DNA of 64,000 bases, taken from NCBI RefSeq assembly GCF_014197105.1, contig NZ_JACIEV010000006.1, positions 124,001 to 188,000 of the forward strand. The letters are read 5' to 3'. The stretch is from Sphingomonas jinjuensis. Its GTDB lineage: Bacteria > Pseudomonadota > Alphaproteobacteria > Sphingomonadales > Sphingomonadaceae. Both the position numbers and the translations under genes were made by a program. Positions 1 to 7,032 of the stretch are shown here, piece by piece. How positions within the stretch are numbered: the stretch's first letter is position 1; every line of letters begins with the position of its first letter. Below the pieces are notes generated by a model. That model saw only the letters and a list, made by a program, of their open reading frames with translations. It did not search any database and was not told the DNA's origin.

Positions 1-720
1 GATTACTACAAGATCAGCATCAAGGATGCGATCGGCACGGTGGCGCTGACCAGCATCCTGCCGCGCTGCTTCAACTTCGACGGGCTGAGCAACCCGACCT
101 ATTCACTCAACAACGTGTTCTGCCAGCAGGTCACGCGCGATCCCAATTCCGGCGCGATCTCGTTCGGTCGCGAAGGCGCGCTCAATCTCGCCACCTATCG
201 CACCGACGGCATCGACGCGCAGTTCGACTGGGGGATCGGGCTGGAGGGCTTCGGCCTCAAGGGCGAGCCGGGCGCGCTTCGCATCAACTCGGTCGTCACC
301 TATATCCGCAGCTTCGAGGTGTCGTCGCTGCCCGGGTCGCCGGTGCTCGATTACGCCGGCAGCATCGGCAACGCGTCGGTCAGCCCGCAGATCTCGCATC
401 CCAAGTGGAAGGCGGTGACCTCGCTCGGCTACAGCAACGGCGCGTTCGGGATCACCGGCCGCTGGCGCTACATCGACAAGATGATCCATCAGGATCGCGT
501 CGTCAGCCCGACCGCGACGACGCCGGGCGTCCCGGCCTATAGCTACTTCGATCTCGACATTTCCTTCTCGGTCGCCGAGCGGTTCCAGTTCACCGCGGGC
601 GTCACCAATATCGGCGACAAGGGGCCACCGTTCGTCAGCGGCCAGCCGCTGACGACGGACTCGGCGACGTACGACATCATCGGCCGGTCGTTCTTCGTCG
701 GTGCGAAGGTGAAGTTCTGA
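1..720 (+). CDS. TonB-dependent receptor, C-terminal part
   Basis: The reading frame is open from base 1, so the 5' end lies outside the window; 239 residues are visible. The sequence is a series of amphipathic beta strands rich in aromatic and glycine residues. The end has the usual TonB-receptor layout: a GVTNIGDKGPPF strand-turn, then a last strand ending FFVGAKVKF with a terminal phenylalanine, the outer-membrane barrel insertion signal. This is the outer-membrane barrel that takes up a substrate with energy from TonB-ExbB-ExbD. The ligand cannot be read from this fragment. The dehydrogenase gene 46 bases downstream may handle the imported compound, which is an inference from position only. 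Confidence 0.9.
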   Translation, partial: DYYKISIKDAIGTVALTSILPRCFNFDGLSNPTYSLNNVFCQQVTRDPNSGAISFGREGALNLATYRTDGIDAQFDWGIGLEGFGLKGEPGALRINSVVTYIRSFEVSSLPGSPVLDYAGSIGNASVSPQISHPKWKAVTSLGYSNGAFGITGRWRYIDKMIHQDRVVSPTATTPGVPAYSYFDLDISFSVAERFQFTAGVTNIGDKGPPFVSGQPLTTDSATYDIIGRSFFVGAKVKF

Positions 721-766
721 TGCGGCGCTTCTCCCCGCGGATCGTCCCGCCGCGGGGGGACGTGGC

Positions 767-1834
767 GTGAAGCTGCTGGTGCTGCCCGGCGACGGCATCG
801 GTCCCGAAATCGCTGCGGCGACAGTCGCGGTGCTGAACGCGGCCAATGAGCGGTTCGGATTGGGACTGACGCTGTCGTCGCACGAGATCGGGCTCGCCGC
901 GCTCAGGACACAGGGCACGACGTTACCCGACACCGTCGTCGCGGCCGCGGCCGCGGTCGACGGTGTCGTCCTGGGTCCGGTATCCCATTACGACTATCCA
1001 CCCGCGGCGCAGGGCGGGATCAACCCGTCCGCCTTCTTCCGCACCCGCTTCGCGCTGGGTGCCAACATCCGCCCCGCACGGGGGCGGCCAGGCCTGTCGC
1101 TGCTTGGCGATCGGCTGGACCTCGTGATTGTGCGCGAGGGGACCGAGGGCTTCTACGCCGATCGCAACATGTATGCCGGTGCGGGCGAGTTCATGCCCGA
1201 TCCCGATACCGCGCTGGCGGTGCGCAAAATCACCGCTGCGGCGTGTCGCCGGGTCGCGGTGGCGGCGTTCGAATTGGCGCGCAACCGGCGGCGCCGCGTG
1301 ACCGCGGTCCACAAGGCGAATGTGCTCAAGCTGTCCGACGGCCTGTTCCTGCGCGTCGTCCGCGAGGTCGCAGCCCGCTATCCGGACGTGACGCTCAACG
1401 AGGTGATCGTCGATGCGGCGGCGGCGCTGCTGATCCGCAGCCCGGAGCGTTTCGACGTCATCGTCACCACCAACATGTTCGGCGACATCCTGTCCGACGA
1501 GGCATCCGAACTGTCGGGCGGGCTGGGGCTAGGCGGCTCGATCAACGTCGGCGACGCGATGTGCGTGGCGCAGGCACAGCACGGCTCCGCCCCCGATATT
1601 GCCGGGCAGGGCATCGCCAACCCGGTGTCGCTGATCCTGTCGGCGGCGATGCTGCTAGAATGGCATGGCCGCGCAACAAACGACGGGCGCTTTGTCGACG
1701 CGGGCCGCGCGATCGAGCGGGCGGTCGACGCTACGCTCGCCGACCCCGTCGGCCGTACCCTCGATCTCGGTGGCGCGATCGGCACGGCGGCGTGCGGCCA
1801 GCTGATCGCTCGGATCATCAAGGAGACGATATGA
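767..1834 (+). CDS. Isocitrate/isopropylmalate dehydrogenase family protein
   Basis: This 355-residue protein is an NAD(P)-dependent beta-decarboxylating dehydrogenase that oxidises a 2-hydroxyacid. Visible signatures are LPGDGIGPE at residues 6-14, REGTEGFY at 123-130, the catalytic lysine in VHKANVLKLSDG (K183), and the metal-binding aspartates D216, D240 and D244 in TTNMFGDILSDEASEL. The loop after GGLGLGGSINVGDA differs from LeuB, and no leu genes are nearby, so a tartrate/malate- or homoisocitrate-type substrate is as likely as isopropylmalate. The start is GTG at 767, preceded by a GGGGGGA ribosome site. The end overlaps the following small gene by 4 bases (ATGA). It may work on a product of the upstream TonB receptor (inference). 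Confidence 0.88.
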   Translation: MKLLVLPGDGIGPEIAAATVAVLNAANERFGLGLTLSSHEIGLAALRTQGTTLPDTVVAAAAAVDGVVLGPVSHYDYPPAAQGGINPSAFFRTRFALGANIRPARGRPGLSLLGDRLDLVIVREGTEGFYADRNMYAGAGEFMPDPDTALAVRKITAAACRRVAVAAFELARNRRRRVTAVHKANVLKLSDGLFLRVVREVAARYPDVTLNEVIVDAAAALLIRSPERFDVIVTTNMFGDILSDEASELSGGLGLGGSINVGDAMCVAQAQHGSAPDIAGQGIANPVSLILSAAMLLEWHGRATNDGRFVDAGRAIERAVDATLADPVGRTLDLGGAIGTAACGQLIARIIKETI

Positions 1835-2037
1835 CCACGCCGGCACGCACCGCCTCGACCGGATTGCGGCCCGTCGAGCCCTCGATCGCAGACCGCATGC
1901 GCCGCGACCTTCGCGGCGAGACCGACGAGACGCTGACCGAGCAGTTCGGCATCAGCTACAACACCTGGCGCAAGATCCGTAGCGGCCAGGCAATCCGTGA
2001 GTCGCTGGCGGCGCGGATCGAGGATCGACTGAGGTAG
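1831..2037 (+). CDS. Small helix-turn-helix-like protein
   Basis: This 68-residue protein starts at an ATG overlapping the TGA of the dehydrogenase gene (ATGA), so the two are probably translationally coupled. Residues 35-62 (TLTEQFGISYNTWRKIRSGQ, then AIRESLAARIEDRL) have the shape of a helix-turn-helix of the Cro/XRE type: a helix, a GIS turn and a recognition helix. Nothing else is present. It could be a local regulator of the receptor-dehydrogenase cluster; this is inferred only from coupling and motif. AAGGAG lies just upstream of the ATG. Confidence 0.65.
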   Translation: MTTPARTASTGLRPVEPSIADRMRRDLRGETDETLTEQFGISYNTWRKIRSGQAIRESLAARIEDRLR

Positions 2038-2144
2038 GCGCTATCGAACCTTGCGCCGTGCTCGCGTGTTGGAGCGCCATGAACCGCGATCTGCAACGGG
2101 GCCGGCTGTCGCCAGCATGGGACGGCCAACCTTCTACATCCCGG

Positions 2145-2672
2145 ATGAACCGTCGCCGCTCCCGCTGGCGCTTGGGTGTCGCGGCGCTGGTGCTGCCCGT
2201 AGCCGGTTGCGTGCCGACGCCGCGACATGCCGACCTGGCCGCACTCGGCCCGACCTTCGCCCCGGAGGTTTTCTTCGCGGGCAAGACGGTTGGCGAAGGC
2301 ATGCTGCGGGTCGTCTTCTCGCATGCCAAGCCGGTCCATGTCGAAGGGCAGGGCCGGACGGGGCCCGACGGCACGCTGACGCTCGTCCAGCGGGTGGAAG
2401 AGCAAGATAAGCCGGCGCGCATGCGGAGCTGGCGGCTCCGCCAGCGCCCGGACGGCGGCTATGATGCCACGCTAAGCGATGCGGTCGGGCCGGTCGATGT
2501 CGAGGTGCAGGCGAACCTGTTGCACATCCGCTTCACGATGAAGGGGCGGCTCGGCGTGGAGCAATGGATCTATCTCCAGCCCGATGGGCGCAGTGCGCTC
2601 AACCGCATGGTGGTGCGCAAGTTCGGTATTCCGGTCGCGGCGCTGCACGAGACGATCCGGAAGATCGGATGA
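2145..2672 (+). CDS. DUF3833-like lipoprotein
   Basis: The start chosen is ATG 2145, because it gives an arginine-rich N-region, a hydrophobic core and a lipobox LPVAGC with the lipidated cysteine at residue 22. An upstream in-frame ATG at 2058 would place 29 unrelated residues before this signal. The mature part (PEVFFAGKTVGEG, then GRTGPDGTLTLVQRVEE and a Trp-Arg-rich strand) matches the DUF3833 pattern of a small envelope beta-sheet protein of unknown function. The length of 175 residues fits the family. It overlaps the next lipoprotein-like hydrolase gene by 4 bases, so both are probably made together and exported. Confidence 0.75.
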   Translation: MNRRRSRWRLGVAALVLPVAGCVPTPRHADLAALGPTFAPEVFFAGKTVGEGMLRVVFSHAKPVHVEGQGRTGPDGTLTLVQRVEEQDKPARMRSWRLRQRPDGGYDATLSDAVGPVDVEVQANLLHIRFTMKGRLGVEQWIYLQPDGRSALNRMVVRKFGIPVAALHETIRKIG

Positions 2673-3544
2673 GCGTGCCGGCATCGTTGACGGGAAGGGG
2701 TCGTCGTGCCGTGCTGGCGATGGCGGCGCTGCTGGCATCGGCCGGCTGCACGCCGTTGTCGCTGTTCGACACGGTCGTACCGAAGGATCGCGGCGGCGTG
2801 CTCCGCGCGCAGGGGGTGGCCTATGGCGCCGACCCCCGGCAGCGGCTCGACGTCTACGGGCCGCGGCAGTCGGGCGAAACACCGCGGCCGGTGGTCGTCT
2901 TCTTCTATGGCGGCAGCTGGAACAGTGGCGATCGCGCGGGCTATGCCTTCGTCGGGCGGGCGTTGGCAGCGCGCGGCTTCGTCGTCGTCATCCCCGATTA
3001 CCGGCTCGTCCCCAAGGTGCGCTATCCTGCCTTCGTCGAGGACGGGGCGGCTGCCGTCCGCTGGGCCGGGGCGCATGCCGCGGACTATGGCGGAGCAGGC
3101 AACCGGCTGATCCTGATGGGGCATTCGGCGGGTGCCTATATCGCCGCGATGCTCGCCGTCGACGAGCGCTGGCTTGGACCCGCTCGGGCGAACGTGAAGG
3201 GGCTGGTCGGGCTGGCCGGCCCCTATGACTTCGTGCCCTTCGACGTCGACGCCAGCCGTGCCGCGTTCGGCGACTGGCCACGCCCCGCGGAGACGCAGCC
3301 GATCACTCATGCGGGGGTCGGCGATCCGCCGGCCCTGCTGGCCTTCGGTGCCGACGACGAGACGGTGCGGCCACGCAACAGCGAGGCGCTGGCTGCGCGG
3401 CTTCGCGCCGGCGGCGTCCGCGTCGAGTTGCGTGGCTATGCCAAGGTCGGCCATGTCGGCCTGCTGCTGGCGATGGCGCGTCCGTTTCGTGGCCGGGCAC
3501 CCGTCCTCGACGACGTGACGCGCTTCGTTTCTGCAACCCGATAG
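2669..3544 (+). CDS. Alpha/beta hydrolase (esterase), lipoprotein-type signal
   Basis: This 291-residue protein starts at an ATG overlapping the previous stop (ATGA). It has a signal with lipobox ASAGC (C27) and then an alpha/beta-hydrolase fold of the BD-FAE/esterase type. The nucleophile serine is S153 in GHSAGA, the acid lies in FGADDETV (about D230), and the histidine is H262 in KVGHVG. The oxyanion motif usually written HGGxW reads YGGSW at residues 80-84, so the first histidine is replaced by tyrosine. It probably hydrolyses an ester in the periplasm or at the membrane; the substrate is unknown. It is co-transcribed with the DUF3833-like lipoprotein. Confidence 0.85.
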   Translation: MSVPASLTGRGRRAVLAMAALLASAGCTPLSLFDTVVPKDRGGVLRAQGVAYGADPRQRLDVYGPRQSGETPRPVVVFFYGGSWNSGDRAGYAFVGRALAARGFVVVIPDYRLVPKVRYPAFVEDGAAAVRWAGAHAADYGGAGNRLILMGHSAGAYIAAMLAVDERWLGPARANVKGLVGLAGPYDFVPFDVDASRAAFGDWPRPAETQPITHAGVGDPPALLAFGADDETVRPRNSEALAARLRAGGVRVELRGYAKVGHVGLLLAMARPFRGRAPVLDDVTRFVSATR

Positions 3545-3560
3545 CAGGCCGGCGACCCGA

Positions 3561-4295
3561 TCAGGCCGATGCACCGCCGTCGATGTTGAGCGTCGTGCCG
3601 GTGATGTAGCTAGCATCCGGCCCGGCGAAGAATGCGACCGCGCCGGCGATCTCCTCGACCCTGCCGTAGCGGCCGAGCGGGATGGCGCCGATCATCTGCT
3701 GCGCGAACTCGCTGTCGGCGGGGTTCATGTCAGTATCGATCGGTCCCGGCTGCACCGTGTTTACCAGGATGCCGCGCGGCGCGAGATCCTTGGCCCAACC
3801 GCGAGCGAGCGCCGCCACCGCCGCCTTGGTCGCGCTGTAGACCGAGGTTGCCGGGAAGGCCTTCTCGCCGGAAATGCTGCCGATCAGGATGATCCGCGCG
3901 CCACCGGCGAGGTGTGGCAGCGCGGCGCGCGTGCCGACGTGCAGGCCCTTCACGTTGACGCCGAACTGACGGTCGAAGGTTTCGTCGCTGTCCTCGGTCA
4001 CCACCGAAAATTCGGCGACGCCGGCGTTATGGACGAGGATGTCGATGCCCCCCAATGCCGCCGCGGCCTGTGCGACGCCCGAACGTTGCGACGACGGATC
4101 GGCGGCTTCCGCCTGAAAGGCATAGGCGGTGCCGCCGGCGCTCTCGATCGCTGCGACGGTAGCGTCGGCTGCGGCCTTGTTGCCCGCGTAGGTAATCGCG
4201 ACGGTTGCGCCATCGGCCGCCAGCCGCTTGGCGATAGCCGCGCCGATGCCGCGCGACCCGCCGGTGACGAGCGCTTTCCTGCCCTGAATCGACAT
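3561..4295 (-). CDS. SDR family oxidoreductase
   Basis: This 244-residue classical short-chain dehydrogenase has the cofactor motif TGGSRGIG at 11-18, HNAG at 89-92, the catalytic serine in GSISGE (about S140) and YSATK (Y153, K157). The C-terminus ITGTTLNIDGG is typical of the 3-oxoacyl-ACP-reductase-like subgroup, which uses NADP(H) to reduce or oxidise small carbonyl compounds or alcohols. The gene is transcribed away from an ArsR-type regulator, and the intervening 130 bases contain nested inverted repeats. The simplest reading is that the regulator controls this enzyme. Confidence 0.88.
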   Translation of the reverse strand: MSIQGRKALVTGGSRGIGAAIAKRLAADGATVAITYAGNKAAADATVAAIESAGGTAYAFQAEAADPSSQRSGVAQAAAALGGIDILVHNAGVAEFSVVTEDSDETFDRQFGVNVKGLHVGTRAALPHLAGGARIILIGSISGEKAFPATSVYSATKAAVAALARGWAKDLAPRGILVNTVQPGPIDTDMNPADSEFAQQMIGAIPLGRYGRVEEIAGAVAFFAGPDASYITGTTLNIDGGASA

Positions 4296-4366
4296 GTGAA
4301 TTCTCCAAATTGACGCCCGCGATCACGAGGTGGTGCGCTGTCGGCAGCGGCAAGATGGATGTTCAT

Positions 4367-4391
4367 TTCGACAGTTCAAGAACATCGAACT
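4367..4391. promoter_or_regulatory. Nested inverted repeats, candidate ArsR operator
   Basis: Three nested inverted repeats share one centre region: TTCGA (4367-4371) with TCGAA (4385-4389), AGTTC (4373-4377) with GAACT (4387-4391), and the perfect palindrome GTTCAAGAAC at 4374-4383. They lie in an AT-richer patch between the divergent SDR and ArsR genes, 35-59 bases before the regulator start. ArsR dimers bind such palindromes, so this is the most likely operator; binding is inferred. Confidence 0.5.
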
Positions 4392-4425
4392 ATTAAACCG
4401 TATCGATCGTCCCTATATCCCGTCC

Positions 4426-4737
4426 ATGCCCCGTTTCACTCATCCCAGGCTGGAGGACGTGCCGCTCGACCTAGCGCTGCACGCGTTGGCGGATCCCAAT
4501 CGGCTGGACATGGTCGCGCGGCTGGCCGCGACCGAGCGGCTGAGTTGCACCGACGCCGCGCCGTGCGACACGATCCCGAAGAGCACGCTGTCGAACCACC
4601 TGAAGTTGTTGCGCGCGGCGGGGCTGATCGAGACGACGCAGGCGGGGCGCGAGATGATCAACACGCTGCGGCGATCGGACTTCGACCGCCGATTTCCGGG
4701 ACTGCTCGACGCCGTGCTCGCCTCCCGGCCGGGCTGA
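4426..4737 (+). CDS. ArsR-family winged-helix regulator
   Basis: This 103-residue protein starts at ATG 4426 (MPRFTHPRLEDVPL). An in-frame upstream start exists, but it would run through the operator-like repeats. The body is an ArsR winged helix: ALADPNRLDMVARLA, then PKSTLSNHLKLLRAAGLIETTQAGREM, with recognition helix STLSNHLKLLR. The usual metal-binding cysteine pair ELCVCDL is absent, although two cysteines occur in LSCTDAAPCD. It may sense an organic molecule or oxidation instead of a metal. It probably represses the divergent SDR gene and itself. Confidence 0.85.
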   Translation: MPRFTHPRLEDVPLDLALHALADPNRLDMVARLAATERLSCTDAAPCDTIPKSTLSNHLKLLRAAGLIETTQAGREMINTLRRSDFDRRFPGLLDAVLASRPG

Positions 4738-4752
4738 GCCGGCGCCTGATGT

Positions 4753-6372
4753 TCAGCGGCGCTGGCCGTCGCTCTTCGCTCGCTCGGTGCCGAACGGTTC
4801 AGCGGCATTCCACGTCGGCCAGTTGGTCCCTTCGGCGATCTCGCGGCCGAGGGCGTAGGCGACGCTGCCCTCCTGCGCCGCGCCGGTCATGTCCCAGCCG
4901 GGGTTAAACTCGTCGCAGGTCTGGTGATAGCATTGCGCGTTGAAGCGCGCCCGCTCGCGCTCGCCGGCTGCCAGCCCGCCGTTGACCAGATCGCGACCGG
5001 CGCGAAAATAGACGCCCGGCACGCCCTTCAACGCCAGCGCATAATGGTCGGACCGATAGTACCAGCCTGCCTCGGTATTCTCCTCGGGCACGATCCGCAG
5101 ACCCTGCGCCGCGGCGACGCGCGCCAGGTCGGCCTCCATCGGGGTACGCCCGACGCCGATCAGCTCGAGGTCGTGGGTGCGGCCCAGCACGACATGCGGA
5201 TCGAGGTTGAACTGCGCGGCGGTGGTGTCGAGCGGCAGGACGGGATGATCGGCGTACCAGCTGGCGCCGAGCAGCCCCTTTTCCTCCGCCGTCCAGAGCG
5301 CGAAGACGACCGAGCGGCGTGGCCGCTTGGCGGCGCTGTAGGCGCGCGCGATCTCGAGCAGCGTCGCCGTGCCGGTGCCGTTGTCGACCGCGCCGTTGCG
5401 GATGCGATCGGCGGGCGGATCGAAGTCGTTCTCGCCATAGGCATCCCAATGCGCGCCGTAGAGGATGCTGCCGGCGGCGGCATCGGTGCCGGGCAGGATG
5501 CCGACGATATTGTGACTGACGACCCGCGCCAGGCTGGTGCGCGTCGTGCCCGAGAAGCTGACGCCCTTCAGCTCGACGCCGGTGAACGCGGCCGACTGCG
5601 CGGCCCGCTTGGCAGCGGCATAGTCGAGCCCGCCCTCGCGCAGCATCGCGACGCCGATGTCGTTGCGCAGCGTCCCGCGGATGCCGAAGGCGGGCGGCAC
5701 CGTGCCGGTGTCGAGCGCATAGCCCGGCACCGCGTCGCCCTTGGCCAGCTGCAGCCAGGGATAGCTCGACGGGAAGGTATCGTGGATCTGGAAGAAGGCG
5801 ACCGCGCCGCGCTTCTGCGCTTCGGTCAGCTTGGTGCGCGCCGCCGGGCTCGACGCGCGCCCGCCGAAGCCCAGGTCGCGCCCCGCCTCGACGTCGGGAT
5901 CGCCCGCGAGCGCGACCACCACCTTGCCGCGCACGTCGAGGCCCCGATAGGGATCATAGCCGAGCTTGGGTTCGACGATGCCATAGCCGACGAACACGAC
6001 CGGCGCGTTCGTGACGGTCGACGCGCCGACGATACGTGACGAGGCCGCGATCTCGACGCCGGGCGTCAGCGTCCGGGCCTTGCCGCCCAGCGCAATCAGG
6101 AACTCGGCCTTCTCGCGCGTCCAGCGGAGCAGCGGCACCCGCTGGCGATAGCCGTCGTCGCCGCCCGGCTTCAGCCCGAGCGATGCGAAACGCTTTTCGA
6201 GGAACGCGAGCGTCACCGTCTCGCCGACCTGCGTCGGTCCGCGACCGTGGAAATCGTCGCCGCTGAGCGTGCGGACGTCCGCCTTGATACGGTCGGGCGA
6301 CAGGATGGGCGCAGCCGGATCGGTGGCGGCGGTGAGAGCGAGGAGCAGGGGAAGCGATAGCCAACGGTTCAT
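4753..6372 (-). CDS. M28-family zinc peptidase, secreted
   Basis: This 539-residue protein starts at ATG 6372 with the signal peptide MNRWLSLPLLLALTAATDPA. The first half contains a PA-like insert (GYGIVEPKLGYDPYRGLDVRGKVVV, about 130-153). The metal site is that of M28 aminopeptidases: H308 and D310 in GAHWDAYG, D330 in NGAVDNGTGT, the catalytic and metal glutamates in WTAEEKG (363-364), and the late histidine in YYRSDHYAL. It should cleave N-terminal residues from peptides in the periplasm. It converges on the ArsR gene with a 15-base gap. It is the last chromosomal gene before the proposed element. Confidence 0.9.
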   Translation of the reverse strand: MNRWLSLPLLLALTAATDPAAPILSPDRIKADVRTLSGDDFHGRGPTQVGETVTLAFLEKRFASLGLKPGGDDGYRQRVPLLRWTREKAEFLIALGGKARTLTPGVEIAASSRIVGASTVTNAPVVFVGYGIVEPKLGYDPYRGLDVRGKVVVALAGDPDVEAGRDLGFGGRASSPAARTKLTEAQKRGAVAFFQIHDTFPSSYPWLQLAKGDAVPGYALDTGTVPPAFGIRGTLRNDIGVAMLREGGLDYAAAKRAAQSAAFTGVELKGVSFSGTTRTSLARVVSHNIVGILPGTDAAAGSILYGAHWDAYGENDFDPPADRIRNGAVDNGTGTATLLEIARAYSAAKRPRRSVVFALWTAEEKGLLGASWYADHPVLPLDTTAAQFNLDPHVVLGRTHDLELIGVGRTPMEADLARVAAAQGLRIVPEENTEAGWYYRSDHYALALKGVPGVYFRAGRDLVNGGLAAGERERARFNAQCYHQTCDEFNPGWDMTGAAQEGSVAYALGREIAEGTNWPTWNAAEPFGTERAKSDGQRR

Positions 6373-6636
6373 CGCGTGATGGTGACCGCTGGCGGCGTCG
6401 AGTGCAACCCGCGTCGAGACGATGTGGCGGCGCGGCCGATGTCCCGCCGGTTCGTTTTTCGCCGAGCTCAAGCCACGGAAATGGCGAGGGATTATGCTAG
6501 GTTCGGCACCATTGACCTCACCCTGTCGCGCCTATGCCTCGGTCGCATGAGCAGCGCGTGCAGCTTCGCCGGGCGACACACGCCGGCAACGCCAGAGGCG
6601 GAATGAGGGCATCGACGAATGGCTGGATTGCCACGC
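6373..6636. other. Chromosomal flank without a gene
   Basis: About 260 bases lie between the M28 peptidase start and the left core site. No convincing reading frame is seen. It should hold the peptidase promoter. In the uninterrupted chromosome this sequence would directly follow the 3' end of the tRNA-Glu now found at 51106-51181. Confidence 0.4.
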
Positions 6637-6653
6637 TGGTGACCCCTACGGGA
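6637..6653. other. Left attachment core (attR-like)
   Basis: The 17 bases TGGTGACCCCTACGGGA repeat exactly the 3' end of the tRNA-Glu gene at 51106-51122, in the same orientation. Flanking bases differ on both sides. It marks the distal junction of the element. Confidence 0.8.
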
Positions 6654-7032
6654 GGAGCAATGTGGAGGGATAAAGACTGAGAAACAACGACTTAGCTCAA
6701 CCTCAAGTCGGTCGTTTGTACCACCTGTGTACCTTGATGAGAGTTTAAAGATAGCGTGCCCCGCTGGATGGTCAATCAGTTCCACTATGCCGCTTTTTGG
6801 TGGTAAGCGGAACGTCTGCTTACGGCGGCGGCTGCTCGCATGTTGCCATTCCTTAACCAGTAAGGACTGCGGTTGAACGCCTACCGGTGAGGCACCTTCG
6901 TGCAGCGGTTGTCAGGATGGGGATCAAGCAACAGCTGTCGAGAGGTGCCAGCAAGCGCGTTTACGCCGGAACGCGAAATAGAGCCGCGCGCACGCCGGCC
7001 CCGCAGCCCATCCGCGGAGACGAGCACGCAAA
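6654..7032. other. Element end without a gene; arm-type repeats
   Basis: About 380 bases lie between the left core and the end of the NTPase gene. The recognisable content is TTTGTACCACC at 6715-6725, followed directly by a degenerate copy TGTGTACCTTG at 6726-6736. The perfect 11-mer also occurs twice beside the integrase start at the other end. They are candidate arm-type integrase binding sites. No open frame in this stretch looks coding. Confidence 0.5.

Noticed and set aside
103..933. Long minus-strand ORF opposite the TonB receptor
   Set aside because: High-GC antisense shadow; low-complexity arginine-rich product while the forward frame has clear barrel signatures.
2058..2144. N-terminal extension of the DUF3833 lipoprotein
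   Set aside because: The extension has no conserved features and would bury the signal peptide; start placed at 2145.
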